Assembly (NCBI GenBank): GCA_004335635.1
Contig: QAXH01001753.1
Location: 1 to 54,039 of the forward strand
Reading direction: 5' to 3'
Length of the DNA: 54,039 bases
Source: Chloromonas sp. AAM2
Taxonomy: Eukaryota; Chlorophyta; Chlorophyceae; Chlamydomonadales; Chlamydomonadaceae
The notes beneath the pieces are model-generated. The model ran no database searches. It was not told the DNA's origin and saw only the letters and a list, made by a program, of their open reading frames with translations. A program made the translations under genes and the position numbers. Positions 24,130 to 42,371 of this stretch are shown here, in pieces; the first letter of the stretch is position 1, and every line of letters starts with the position of its first letter.

Positions 24130-24413
24130 GGCTCACATGCAGCTTGAAGCTAGCAACGGTGCGGTCAGATCTTCGCACTGGCATACACCGGCCAGGCACC
24201 GGACCAAGGTTTGAAAAGAAAACTGAGAAACGCCCCGGACAAGTACGGGATGGCGTGGGTAGCAGACGCGCACTTGCAAGGAAGACTTTGTAAAGTCGGA
24301 GACAACATCGCTAAAAGCAGGTCGTTTGGAGCGCGGAAGTCCAATCTAAGCTCTGTTCGTGAATCCTGCCATTCCCGCGAGCGTGGCGCGGCGATAACCA
24401 CAGCTGAGCAAGG
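24130..24413. promoter_or_regulatory. Likely shared divergent promoter, ABHD14-like and kelch/FN3 genes
   Basis: The two start codons face away from each other across 284 bases, so both promoters and leaders must fit here. No TATA box is evident. The part nearest 24414 is richer in purines and CG. Bidirectional control is inferred from spacing only. Confidence 0.5.
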
Positions 24414-27400
24414 ATGCCACCTAAGAAGGATGACAAGAAGAAACAGGATGATCCCGCGGAGTGAGTACATGTGTCGGATGATGTCACGTACGTTTGTGCA
24501 TGATGGCCCATGCCCACCTCTTCACACCATGACGAACAACAGTGTCAGCATCAACAGCACTTACTAGGAGGCAGCAGCAACAACAGCTTCTAATCCACGC
24601 CTGTACCCGTCAGCTGAATGGGCACATGGACATTGCACCTGCGTGTGCATTGCACAAAGTCATTGGCACAGCTTGCATCAACTTTTGTAGTGTGCGCACG
24701 CCCATGCGCACGCCCATGCAAGAACAGCATGTCAGCAGTGCATCAGCACACATCCATCAGCACACCCATTGGATCAAAGCACATGTGCCAACTCGAGAAT
24801 GTGCTGGCTGTGCTGCCCTCAGAAAGCTCCAGGAGGAGATCAAACTCTTGGAGCGAGCTAAGAACGACATGCAAGTGGAAGACTCATTCCTGCAAGACAA
24901 ATTCAGGCAACTGCGGGCGGAGAATGAACGGCAAAAGGCAGAAATAGATACTTACCGGACTCGCCTTGGCAATGCTACAGAAGACTATGTGAGTACCGTA
25001 CAAGCGCATGCATGCACGCACTTAAGAACGGCATGTTTGTGGGCAGATGCATGGCGGCTTAGTGGGGCACATGTGCCAGCGCGCCCCTGGCCACTTGTGT
25101 GGTACAGACATGGGCGCTCACAGGTACTGTAGAGCAGGAACAGGCATCATGGCGTGCCATGGGGCAGTGACAGGGGTCAATCACCTATGCGGGCTTGTAC
25201 ATGTGGGGACAGACACATTCGCAGGGTGTCCGTATCGCAAGTCTTAGAACAACGTGTCAGCATTGCATGCACAGGCAAGACTCCTCATCTAGGGTTTACA
25301 AACAAAGGCACCAACGGCGCCCAAGCAGCTGTCTGAACAATGTTTTTCGTCTGTCCGGCCGTCAGTATGCTGTTCATGTGCATACACGCCTGGCGGTCAT
25401 TGACTCCGTGCAAGGTCCTGCATTTCCTGCAGGCCGACATCCTGGACCACCGTCAGGAGCAAATCAAGGCGGAGGAAATCAAGCTGCGCAGCCTGGTGCT
25501 GCAAATAGAGCGGTTAGAGGCCGAGCTGGGCAAGGCTGGAGAGGACCTCAAAAACCTCAGAGAACAGAACACCCAGCAGGCACAGCGCCTGGACGATGCG
25601 TCAGCACTGCTGCAGGTGTGTTTGTTACCTGTGCTGTCCACAAGCATCTTTGTTAGCAAAGGCAACCAACACGATGGCCTTGCATGGGCAGAAAAGAGGC
25701 TCAAAAGGTTTGGGATGGCTGCACTGGGGTCAGGCTAGGGTAAGGATGGGCACCTGCGGGATGTTTCCTGGCAGACAGGATTGCCACTCTTTGCCAGGAG
25801 ATCAAATGGATGGCCTCCTATGGACCAGAGGAGAGATTGAGAGGCTGCACCTGGGTAGGGTTAGGCTAGGGTAGGGATGGGCAGGTCATTATCATCATGG
25901 TATGATGTTCTCCTGGCGTATTCTTGTGGTGGAGAACGGTGCAAGCGCACGAAAAAGGCAAGCCCTTGTTTGCATCGCAGGACAAGGAGAACTTGGAGGA
26001 CGCAGTTCGGAAGCAGCATGACCTCATCGAAAAGCAAAGCGAGGAGCTGAAAGCCTTGCGGCGACAGATGGAGGAACGTGACACCGAGCTGAATAAAGCA
26101 CGAAGTTCAATCGAGGAGCTTACGCTCAAGGCCAGCGCGGCAACGGAACTCAAGATATTGTTCGAAGAACCTTGGCTGGTGCAGACGAGCCATGCCAGGC
26201 TCAAAGGAGACGTGCCCTTGGATCGGGAATGGAACAGCCTCTGTGCCCTGGCGAGTAAGTTGGCGATGACCTCAAGAACCTAGGTCTAGTTTGGGTAACG
26301 CTCCCCGTCTAGTTAGGGTCAGTTAGGGTAATCCTCGGTCCTGGTCAACTCAAACATACGCTTGACCATGATTGGGCCCGCAAACAGCGACAAAGCTCGT
26401 CTCAGGGTTACGTTTGTAGATGCAACTAGTCAGTGTTCCCGCACTCAAGTACCCTGCCATCTCCTCGTTTGTACCCAGGCGGCAAGCTGCTGGTTTTGTA
26501 CGGTGGCATCTGCCGGACCAACACTCCCGCACATGAGGCCGTGGGCAGGGAGGTGGCCGTGCTCAATATAGAGACTATGTCATGGGAGAAGCCAGGTGAG
26601 GGCTGCTCTCGTGTTTTCATGCACAAGCCGCACAAGGGAGCGGGGAAGAAACTTGTAGTTTCATCATGCATGCACCATGTGACACCGCAAGAGTGGGCAG
26701 AACAGGTTCAGTGGTTCGCATGGTGGCACAGTCGCGCGGGCCAGGGCTTCACGCATGAAGCATGATGCACGCACCAATCGGATACTGTTGTCAAAAACTG
26801 CTGTCTCTTAATGCGTGTGCTCCCGCTCTGCAGGCAGTGCGCGTGTGCTGATGCCTGCCTACAGCCACACCGCCACGGTGGTGGGCCGCACCAAGCTGCT
26901 GGTGTGTGGGGGCGTCAAGGGGGAGGTGCCCAGCTCAGAGGTCGCGCTGCTCAACACGGACAACATGAAGTGGATGATGCCTCAGGTGCGTGACTGGCAA
27001 GCCACATGGGACAAGCTAAACCCATGGATGTTTCCTATGGTGCTATCATCAAAACGGTTTTGTACCGGGTTCTTGTTGCAAGGAATGCAGACCCAATTGC
27101 ACGGCCAAATTCCCGGTATCAGCAAACCCATACCCCAGTAATGCCATTTGATTTGGCGTCATGCACAATGAGTTTAGAAGTCCAAGGCACAAACCCATGT
27201 GATGCCAGTCGACTGAAATTTACGTAAGCTTGAGTTGTGACTGAGCCTTTTCTAACCCAAACGCATGCTGACCACAGGTCAAGGGTCAAGAGCGACCCCC
27301 TGCCCGGAGCGGCCACGCCACCTGCGCCATCCGCGAAAAACTTTTCATTTTTGGCGGTTGCTCCGAGGACGGCACACTGCTAGGGGACCTGTGGATCTTT

Positions 27401-29697
27401 GACCAGGACAGCCTCGCATGGACCCATGTCACGTGCTTTGGAAACGTCCCTTCGCCCAGAAGAGGTGAGAAAGGCAATTAACGGCAGCAGGCAGCCTGAC
27501 TGTTCCTGCACTTCAGCAAGTCAAACTGAGTTCAGTTGTCTGGCATCTAGTTCACAGCCGCCAAGCTGTGCTGACCATTACAGGGCTGCAACTGAGGGAC
27601 TGAGCTCCAGCAGCAGATGCCTTGCCTGCGGATTGTATTCCATGATGGTATAGTGGCAGGTTGATGGCATCCTGTCACGCTGCTGTACATCGAGCCTTCC
27701 TTAACATGCACAGGTGCAAGCTTGTGTGCTACGGAGGACGGGCGCCGGTTATACTTGTGTGGAGGGTCGGACGGCCACCGGTCGCTCAATGACGTCATGT
27801 TCCTGGAGCTGGAGAAGCTCAGCTGGACACACCTGGCGGTGCATGTGAGTGCACACGCTCAACCTTCTAATCCTGTATTCGGGTGTGGGATGCATGCAGT
27901 AAGGCACACTCCACTGGACAATGCCGTAGTCAAGCAGGGGATGGCTGTAGGAAGGCATCGTGCCACACTTTTGGTGGGGTTTGAGGGTATCTAGGTTCTC
28001 TCGAGAGTGGCACAGCCTCAGTGAGCAACTTGCAGGCATCACATCAGGCAACACACCAACACATCAACGCAGGCAGCACATTGTAACTAATCTTACGCTT
28101 GATAGCCAATGCAAGCAGAATTCCAGCTAGCAAGGTTGGCAAATGATCATCCAGAGTCGCTGAAGGCAATTCACTGCCTGTAGCCCGCATGTGTTGGCCT
28201 CTTGACTGCCCACTCAATGGCGATCTGACGCGGCCCTGTGTGTAGGTCGGAGTTCAGCCTGAGCCACGTGAGGACCACGTGGCATGCATCGTGTCCAAAT
28301 ACATGCTGATCAGTGGCGGGTGCACACAGGGAGGCACTAAGCGACTGGGAGATCTGCAGGTGCAGTGTGTGATGAATCACTTGCATGATCTGTAGCCTGA
28401 CTCATGCCGTGCACTATATAGCTTTTTGCACCAGGCTAGGTGCATGGGGAAGGGTTTGAGTGATTTGTTACAGCAGAGGAACCCGTCACAGGACACGGGA
28501 CGGGATGTGTACCGCCCTGACCTGTTCTGAGCAAGAAAGAAGGGGAAGGCAGCAAGCACGGCAGAAGCAGGCTTGCAGGCAGAAAGGAACAAGTCCACGC
28601 ACTGATGTACTGCACCGTTTGGTGTAAGAGTTGATGTCCTGTTCGTTGTTTGTGCGCTTTTCAAACTGCACGTGTGCATCTCATCTGTATTGAGCATCAC
28701 GTGGGCGTTGAATTCATTGGCCTCTCCCTTCAGGTCCTTGACCTGTACTCTCCTCGGTGGGAGTGTCTGGACGAAGGTTTGTATACCAGTTCCCTTCCCT
28801 GGCTCAGACCAAGGGCGGTGTACACGTGCTTCCATGGCAACAAGCTGTACACGATCAAGCCATCCATGCACGAAAAGCTGTGGGAGCTGCAGGTGCGAAC
28901 TGAGCAGGTGTTAAATTGGCATTGGCAATATCACAGACTTTGGGGATGCACAGGCAACTGTACTCAAGAGTGTTGGATGGCTCGACACTTGAATGATAAG
29001 AATGCACTGAACCGTCTATGTTAAACCGTGTGCTCATGCATGGAGCAGGTTAAGATATTGCTTGGTCACATTGCGCTTACTGCGCTGTTGCTTTCTCCCA
29101 CGTGCAGATGATGGAATTTGCGCTTCCTGAAGACATTGAACGGTTACGGCACAGCAAGAAACGTGACCTGGGGCTGAGTGAGCGGCTGGAGTTGAGAGAC
29201 GACGCGATTCTGGGGCCAAACAGCCTTGAGTTGACCTGGAGGTGAGGAACCTCACAAGGTTGTATAATTTAGGCACAGCCCTTGCGCAGAGGTCGGTGAG
29301 AGCAGAGCTGGCACAAATACCGATGAAATGGTAATGGTTTGTCATGCACGGCCGACATCAGTCCAAGGTTTTGGACCTTGCTTCCACGTATTGAACGAGC
29401 AGCCTGGTACGCCATTGCGCAGTCATGCCTCAGCAAGTCAGTGGTGACAAGGGCGTGCGTAATTGTTGTGCACGTGTCCACAGGCCGCCTACTAAGAACG
29501 CAGAGCGCATCGAGCGTTACAAGCTGATGATCGCTACCGGCACTGGCGTGGTGAAGGATGCGTACCAGGGCAAGGAGACGCGCTTCCGAGTGACAGGCCT
29601 CAAGCCACACACGGAGTACATTCTGTGCGTGAAAGCGATCTACGAGGACGGGTCGCACTTGTGGAGCGAAAGCAAAGCGTACACAACAAGCACATAG
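24414..29697 (+). CDS. Coiled-coil / kelch / fibronectin type III protein
   Basis: Twelve exons: 24414-24460, 24823-24988, 25433-25615, 25981-26254, 26479-26595, 26834-26985, 27278-27464, 27714-27844, 28246-28359, 28734-28892, 29108-29241, 29484-29697; 625 residues, all introns GT-AG. Residues 1-15 are Lys/Asp-rich (MPPKKDDKKKQDDPA). Residues about 16-190 are a long heptad coiled coil (KLQEEIKLLERAKND onward). Residues about 210-510 form about six kelch blades with GG pairs (LVLYGG, LLVCGG, LFIFGG, LYLCGG, LISGG) and W residues at blade ends. Residues about 540-625 are a fibronectin III domain (LELTWRPP, YKLMI, TEYILCVKAIY). Exon borders track the kelch blades. I do not recognise a named orthologue. 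The architecture and KK/D-rich start recall axonemal or cytoskeletal scaffold proteins, but that is inference. It is divergent from the ABHD14-like gene and convergent with UAP1. Confidence 0.9.
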
Positions 29698-29847
29698 GAG
29701 TTCGTAGAGATTTTGAGTTGAGTAGCGTAGCCTTCAACCAGCGAGGATGCCCCTGACACATTCTGGCAGGCGAATTGAACACAGTGAAAGCGGCGGCAGA
29801 ACGCCAAATGTCGGAATGCGAGGAATTCCTTATGGTCCTTGTTACGT

Positions 29848-29852
29848 TGTAA
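29848..29852 (+). terminator. Candidate TGTAA polyadenylation signal for the kelch/FN3 gene
   Basis: TGTAA about 150 bases after the stop codon and 68 bases before the stop of the convergent UAP1 gene, so the two 3' ends probably overlap or abut. Confidence 0.45.
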
Positions 29853-29919
29853 TGCTTGGGGACCCTTTGGATTGAAGCGAACCTTGCGCTGTCCATTATC
29901 AAATAACAAAGATTCACAA

Positions 29920-37743
<7,824 letters not shown>

Positions 37744-38156
37744 GTTAGCAGATGATGGCAATCGCTGGAACTTCTGACTACTTCTATTCAGCTGCTTGGG
37801 AGCATGCACCCCGTGTTTAAGGCAGAGATAGCAGGCTGCAATTGATGGAATGGTGGAAGTATCGACGAGGGAACAAAATCACGAATCCAACCTGTGATGA
37901 CTGGATCTGGTGAAGCCTGGCGCTCCCGGAGGTTCAGGTGTGCCTTGCATCACGAGATACACAGACAAGTAAAGTTCGTCGTAACGCAGAATTCAAATGT
38001 GCCGGGAAAGATTTTTGCGTGGCAGGAAGCCGTAAATCGTGATCTCTTCTCGCTGCTTACCACACTCTGCTCTTTAAACCTCAGCAGGTGCTCGACCGCG
38101 ATTGTCATATTGTGATACCTAACACCTGATTGCAGCAGTCTCAGTCTGAAGCAACC
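37744..38156. promoter_or_regulatory. Likely shared divergent promoter, UAP1 and TBCA
   Basis: 413 bases separate the two divergent start codons. A splice-like attgcag lies 21 bases before the TBCA ATG, and a possible donor caggtgtgcc lies at about 37936, so TBCA may have a 5' leader intron; joining them gives no longer reading frame into TBCA. No TATA box is evident. Confidence 0.45.
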
Positions 38157-39110
38157 ATGGCACAAGCGGAAGTGATCAAAAGCTTAAAGGTCAAGACCTC
38201 GGCACTGAAGCGGGTGCAGAAAGAGCTGGCCATGTACGAGAAGGAGCGCGACAAGGAGCAGGCCAAAGTGGACAAGATGAAGGCAGAAGGCGCCGAGGCT
38301 CATGACTTGAAACAAGCGGTGTGTTACCGTCTTTCCTCATGCGGCACATCCTGGCGCAGCCAGGGAGATCATGTGCCAGAGCTGGAAGCTCACTGCCTGC
38401 GTGCACTGTGATGCTCATGCCTCATATTAGCCACCATGCACTGGTGTGCCTTTTCCCTACATTAGCCTGTCGTTGATACCATGTAGGAGAACGTTCTCAA
38501 TGAGGCCGCGATGATGGTACCCGAGACCCAGCAACGCCTGGAAGCCGCCTTCTCTGACTTGCAGACTTACCTGGTGAGACCAAGTGCAACACAACAGGCC
38601 CAGGAGGATGCATTGCAAGTGCTTCAGCTTGGGTTGCTGTTGCAAATGACCTGACGAGACTGCACAATGTGACTTGTCAGGCTGGGCTTCCCACAAGGTA
38701 CCTGGAGCAATCATAACCTGCCCAAGGCTTATTGAAGATAACAATTCTGCTGCTAGGCTTTGCGCTAATTCCACACTGAATTGAATTGAATCAACCATGG
38801 CAGGTGACTCAACAAGCAGGCCACTCCTGACAGCTACGGCCTACCATAAAGTAGGTTTCGTAGCATTTTTCACCATTCCTGTTGAACTGTGCGCTCTACA
38901 CTTGAATCCTGGGCTCCAGTTGATTCCGCGCCATGCAATGACACCGACACCACCTGCTGCCACTGCCAGCCGTTTCTGATCCCAACATGCCAGAGCATGC
39001 ATGTTGCCATGATGCAGAGAGAAAATGAGCAGGACATTCCTGCTGAAAGTGAGGAGCTGGCTGCAGCCAAGGAGGTGCTGGCTCTGGTGGAAGGACTGAA
39101 ATCAGCATGA
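38157..39110 (+). CDS. TBCA: Tubulin-folding cofactor A
   Basis: Three exons: 38157-38318, 38487-38573, 39018-39110; 113 residues, the normal length, all introns GT-AG and in phase 0. The protein is a three-helix bundle type: LKVKTSALKRVQKELAMYEK, then KVDKMKAEGAEAHDLKQA, then NEAAMMVPETQQRLEAAFSD, matching the TBCA pattern of an early Lys-rich helix, a DIKK-like hinge and MMIPDCQRRLEAA. The last exon ends in an acidic/Ala-rich helix. TBCA captures free beta-tubulin released from the cytosolic chaperonin and feeds the cofactor pathway for dimer assembly. ATG at 38157 is the only start that gives the conserved N-terminus. It is divergent from UAP1. Confidence 0.95.
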
Positions 39111-39593
39111 TAAGTAGTCAGCATTGCTCGTTGCGGAACGTGGAGGGCCGTTGACACAACGCGAGCGTGCATTCTGCCCACATTCCGGCTGGCAACGCCA
39201 AGGAACATGCCTTCAACCGTGCGGTTTTGTGCCTTCAAAGGACATCAAAACAAACAGCTATTCTGGTGCATGCACCTGCTCATCATGACTATTCTCCATC
39301 GTGACTATTGTGCACTGGCGCTTTGTGCAGGCGTCCGCCTGCCTGCTCTAGCATGAATGTTGTGCATTATGAAGGCTAGGGCGCAGGCATCACTGATTGC
39401 ATTGCTGCAGGAGCCACTCTCTGTCCACTCACGCTTTATCATATCCACTCACGGAGCAAGGCAGCCTTTGATCAAGGCATAGCCGTTACGTAATGTGTGC
39501 CAGTCCTTCCACAGCGGGTGTGATGAGGTTCAAAACGCAATGGTTTGGTTCTGCTTTAGATCAGCTAGGCGTCAATGTAACAAGAACAACAGC

Positions 39594-39665
39594 AAAAAAA
39601 GAAGTAAGTGCCAGTTCTGGGACAATTCCTGGGAATATCGCCAGGAACCCGTGTTGGCGCTGAGT
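39594..39665 (+). repeat. Copy of the A-rich / gggacaattcctggga repeat
   Basis: A run of A, gaagtaagtgccagttctgg, gacaattcctgggaatatcg and ccaggaacccgtgtt: a diverged copy of the family seen three times at 16.5-16.9 kb, about 480 bases after the TBCA stop. Confidence 0.75.
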
Positions 39666-39879
39666 GTTGTAGTTGCAAAGAGTAATTTGGGTATACTGTG
39701 GTGTGTGCGGTAAACATCTTCTTCACCAGATCTCGCCTAACCCGATCTGATGCACTTGAAGTAGAACAACGCCTTAATTTGACCAACGGCTTGGATTGAA
39801 ACAGCATTAATAGTTGGCTCGATGAATCTACCGAGTTGGGTTGACCTTCAACAGGTACCATTTCATGCGTGCGTCAGGT

Positions 39880-40480
39880 TTCGTTTCACGAAAGTTACAT
39901 GTACCGCTCCATGCATGAAGCACGTGCCGGAGCTAACGTGCTTGTACGTCAGTGAGCTGTCAGGTTGTTGACTTGCTTGCATGCCGCATGAAACAAATGA
40001 AACAAACAGGAGAGAGATAGACCGCGCTGGGATTGGTGTGGTCAACGCTTGCTTTCAAACCAACCCAAAGCACACGAATGCTGTCGCGAGCACACCCAGC
40101 TGCGCAAGTTTGTGGGCTTACACTCTCGCCTGGCGGGCGATTGCAAGCGCTTTACTTGCATGCAAGCCAGGCGAATCTACTTGCGGGCAGAGTCTGCATC
40201 TGAAACAAGGATTCCCACTTGTTAACATATCAGTCGACGCCGCGTTGAACAATGACAGTAGCAACACCATTTGTGTTCCGTGGGTCGTCAGGTCCGTCCA
40301 AGGTTATCAGACGGACCAAAAAGGCGACAGGCCACAGGCGACAGGCCAGCCGCAGGCAGTCATCCAGACGGCAAGAGCTATGGCAGCAACTGGCGAGTTT
40401 ACCTCCACTCTTCAACCAGCTACCTGGCTAGACTTCAGGCTAGACAACTAACAAATCCAGCGCTCTGGAGCGGTGCTTGT
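39880..40480 (+). repeat. Dispersed repeat family, copy A
   Basis: Shares with the reverse strand of 53110-53765 a long colinear series of blocks: ccggagctaacgtgcttgt, ggattggtgtggtcaacgct, tttcaaaccaacccaaa, cgagcacacccagctgcgca, tctcgcctggcgggcg, gcatgcaagccaggcgaatc, cagagtctgcatc, and finally tagacttcaggcta. Divergence is roughly 10-15% in the best blocks by eye. No open reading frame of use is conserved, so it looks non-autonomous. Confidence 0.85.
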
Positions 40481-40639
40481 TGCATGCTGTGGCACATGCT
40501 CCATGCAAACAAAGGTAGTTGTTACAGACACAGGCCAGGAAACTGCATGGCGATAGCATCAACAGGGCTAGCAGTGGTTGATTCCGCATTACCATGCTGA
40601 CCGCGTAGTTGGCTGACGACTGCGAAAATTGCATGCCGG

Positions 40640-41130
40640 GACCGTGGACTACCGTCCAAAAACACGGACTGCGCTCTTTCAGAGCACTAGACTTGTTACT
40701 GGCCTAGCCTGGAGTCTAGCCAGGCAGCTGTGGTAAACTCCCCAGTTGTTTCCAGACCGTTACCATTATTAGAACGATTGCGCAGTTGACTGGATGATGA
40801 GCCATGAGTACGCGAAAGCATGAGGTAGTTTGCCTGGATTGCATTGTTGCCTGGCCTTGCGCGCACAGTGTTGCCGTTTCGGACCATCTGACCTTGGACG
40901 GACCTTGCGACCCACACTCAATGGTGTTGATACTGTCATTGTTGGGAGCGACTTACTCACAAGAGGGAAGATACTTGTTTCGAATGCAGGCTCTGCCCAC
41001 AATTAGCTTCGTCTGGCTTGCATGCCAGTAAAGCGCTTGCAACCGCCCGCTAGGCGGGAATGCAAACCAACAAGCTTGCCGAGGGATCTCCTCTTGTAAG
41101 TACACCAAGCAACGTCGCCCCAGACATCGA
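40640..41130 (-). repeat. Dispersed repeat family, copy B (opposite orientation)
   Basis: In reverse orientation to copy A. Blocks in plus-strand order are tggactaccgtccaaaaaca, cctggagtctagccaggcag, gaccttggacggacc, ttgcatgccagtaaagcgct, and gcccgctaggcgggaatgca. It is more diverged than copies A and D. Confidence 0.8.
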
Positions 41131-41149
41131 CAGTATCGACACCATTGCA

Positions 41150-41405
41150 TAGTGTCCCGTGGGTCGCAAGGTAATCATATGGATCGGAACGGCAAGACTG
41201 TGCGCGCATGACAGGCGACAATTAATGCAGGAAAACTGCTTCATCCTCCCGTGCACTCATGTAATCATCCAGCCACGAACAGTCGTTCTCAGGGCAAGAG
41301 CTCTGGCAGCAACTGGCGAGTTTACCATGGGCTGTCTGGCGCTAGGTCACCAGTGCTCTGAGAGGCCGCACACCGTGTTTCTGGACGGTAGTCCAAGGCC
41401 CAAGC
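41150..41405 (+). repeat. Dispersed repeat family, copy C (partial)
   Basis: Covers only the distal half of the element: tcccgtgggtcgcaaggtaa, ggcaagagctctggcagcaa, ctggcgagtttacc, and the end word tttctggacggtagtccaag, the reverse complement of the start of copies B and D. Confidence 0.75.
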
Positions 41406-41504
41406 GTGCAACTTTTGTAATCTTCAGCCTGAAAACTCACCACTGCTAACCCTGTTGATGTTGGCGGCACGTAGGTTCCTGACCTGTCTCTGCAACAACT
41501 ACCC

Positions 41505-41770
41505 TTTATTGCATGAGGCATGTGCCATCAAATGCAACAAATACCGTTCCAGACATGAAGCATGTGTCGTTCCATGCAAGCAACAGGTACCGCTCTGGGC
41601 ATGCGGCAGGAGCCGTTCCATGCACGCCACATGTGCCATTCATGCATGCTTCCAAGTGTCGATCCACGCATGCTTCTGGTCCCGTGTCATGAATTTAACA
41701 GGTACCGTTCCGTGCATGCTTCAGGTTCCGTTGCATGCGTGCTTCAGGTTCCGTTCCATGCATGCAAGGC
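41505..41770. repeat. Degenerate repeats of about 22 bases (gttccatgcatgcttcaggt)
   Basis: Roughly ten imperfect copies of a unit resembling gttccatgcatgcttcaggt follow each other. Related words flank the dispersed family, for example aggtaccatttcatgcgtgc at about 39853 and cgctccatgcatgaagcacg at about 39904. Confidence 0.75.
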
Positions 41771-42371
41771 AGGCGAAGAAGGCTTGGAGAGGCCGTTACA
41801 TCAAAAGGCAGCGTCTTCACTTCAGTTGGTGAGTGCTAACCCGTGGCTGCATCCGATAGGAAGCCTCGTTGGCAATTGTAGTGCCTGCCTGGCTCAAGAC
41901 AACTGAAGGTGGACATTTCTGAAAGGCCACTACTCCGTAATTCCGTACTTGGCCCAACCAGACACTCAACCCAGTCGGTTGCGCATCGTGACAAGGCAGC
42001 GTTAGTACATGCTAACCAGATGATTGGGTGCCCGTAACCATATATATAGTGTGCCTGACATTCATCACCCCAGCCAGAGCACAGTGCTTCCTGAGCGTAC
42101 CATATCTCATGCCCCGGACTGGCCTGGCAAAGCACTGACGACCCATCACTGTATTAGAGCACTGTATCTGTGCCAGCACTGTATCAGAGCACGTGCATCT
42201 AATCCTGCCAAGTACCGTTAGTACCGCCTGAGTGCGCGTTATTTGAGATTCCGTCCAGCCATTGGTCTGTCACCATGAGTCAGTTATACCTTCTTCACCG
42301 TGCTGACACTAGTGCTGCTACTGTTGGCTGTCTGCTACTGTTGGCACCGTGCTGACCCTGTTGGCTGTCTG

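Larger units (their letters stand above)
39111..42371. other. Repeat island between TBCA and the ABCG gene
   Basis: 3.2 kb with no supportable coding exon. It starts with the TBCA 3' region, then holds one A-rich short repeat (39594-39665), three alternately oriented copies of a dispersed family of about 600 bases (about 39880-41405), and a patch of degenerate repeats of about 22 bases (41505-41770). The last few hundred bases should include the ABCG 3' untranslated region. Confidence 0.65.

Noticed and set aside
25850..26340. Telomere-like gggtta/tagggt words
   Set aside because: Only a few scattered, irregular copies inside kelch-gene introns; not a telomeric array.
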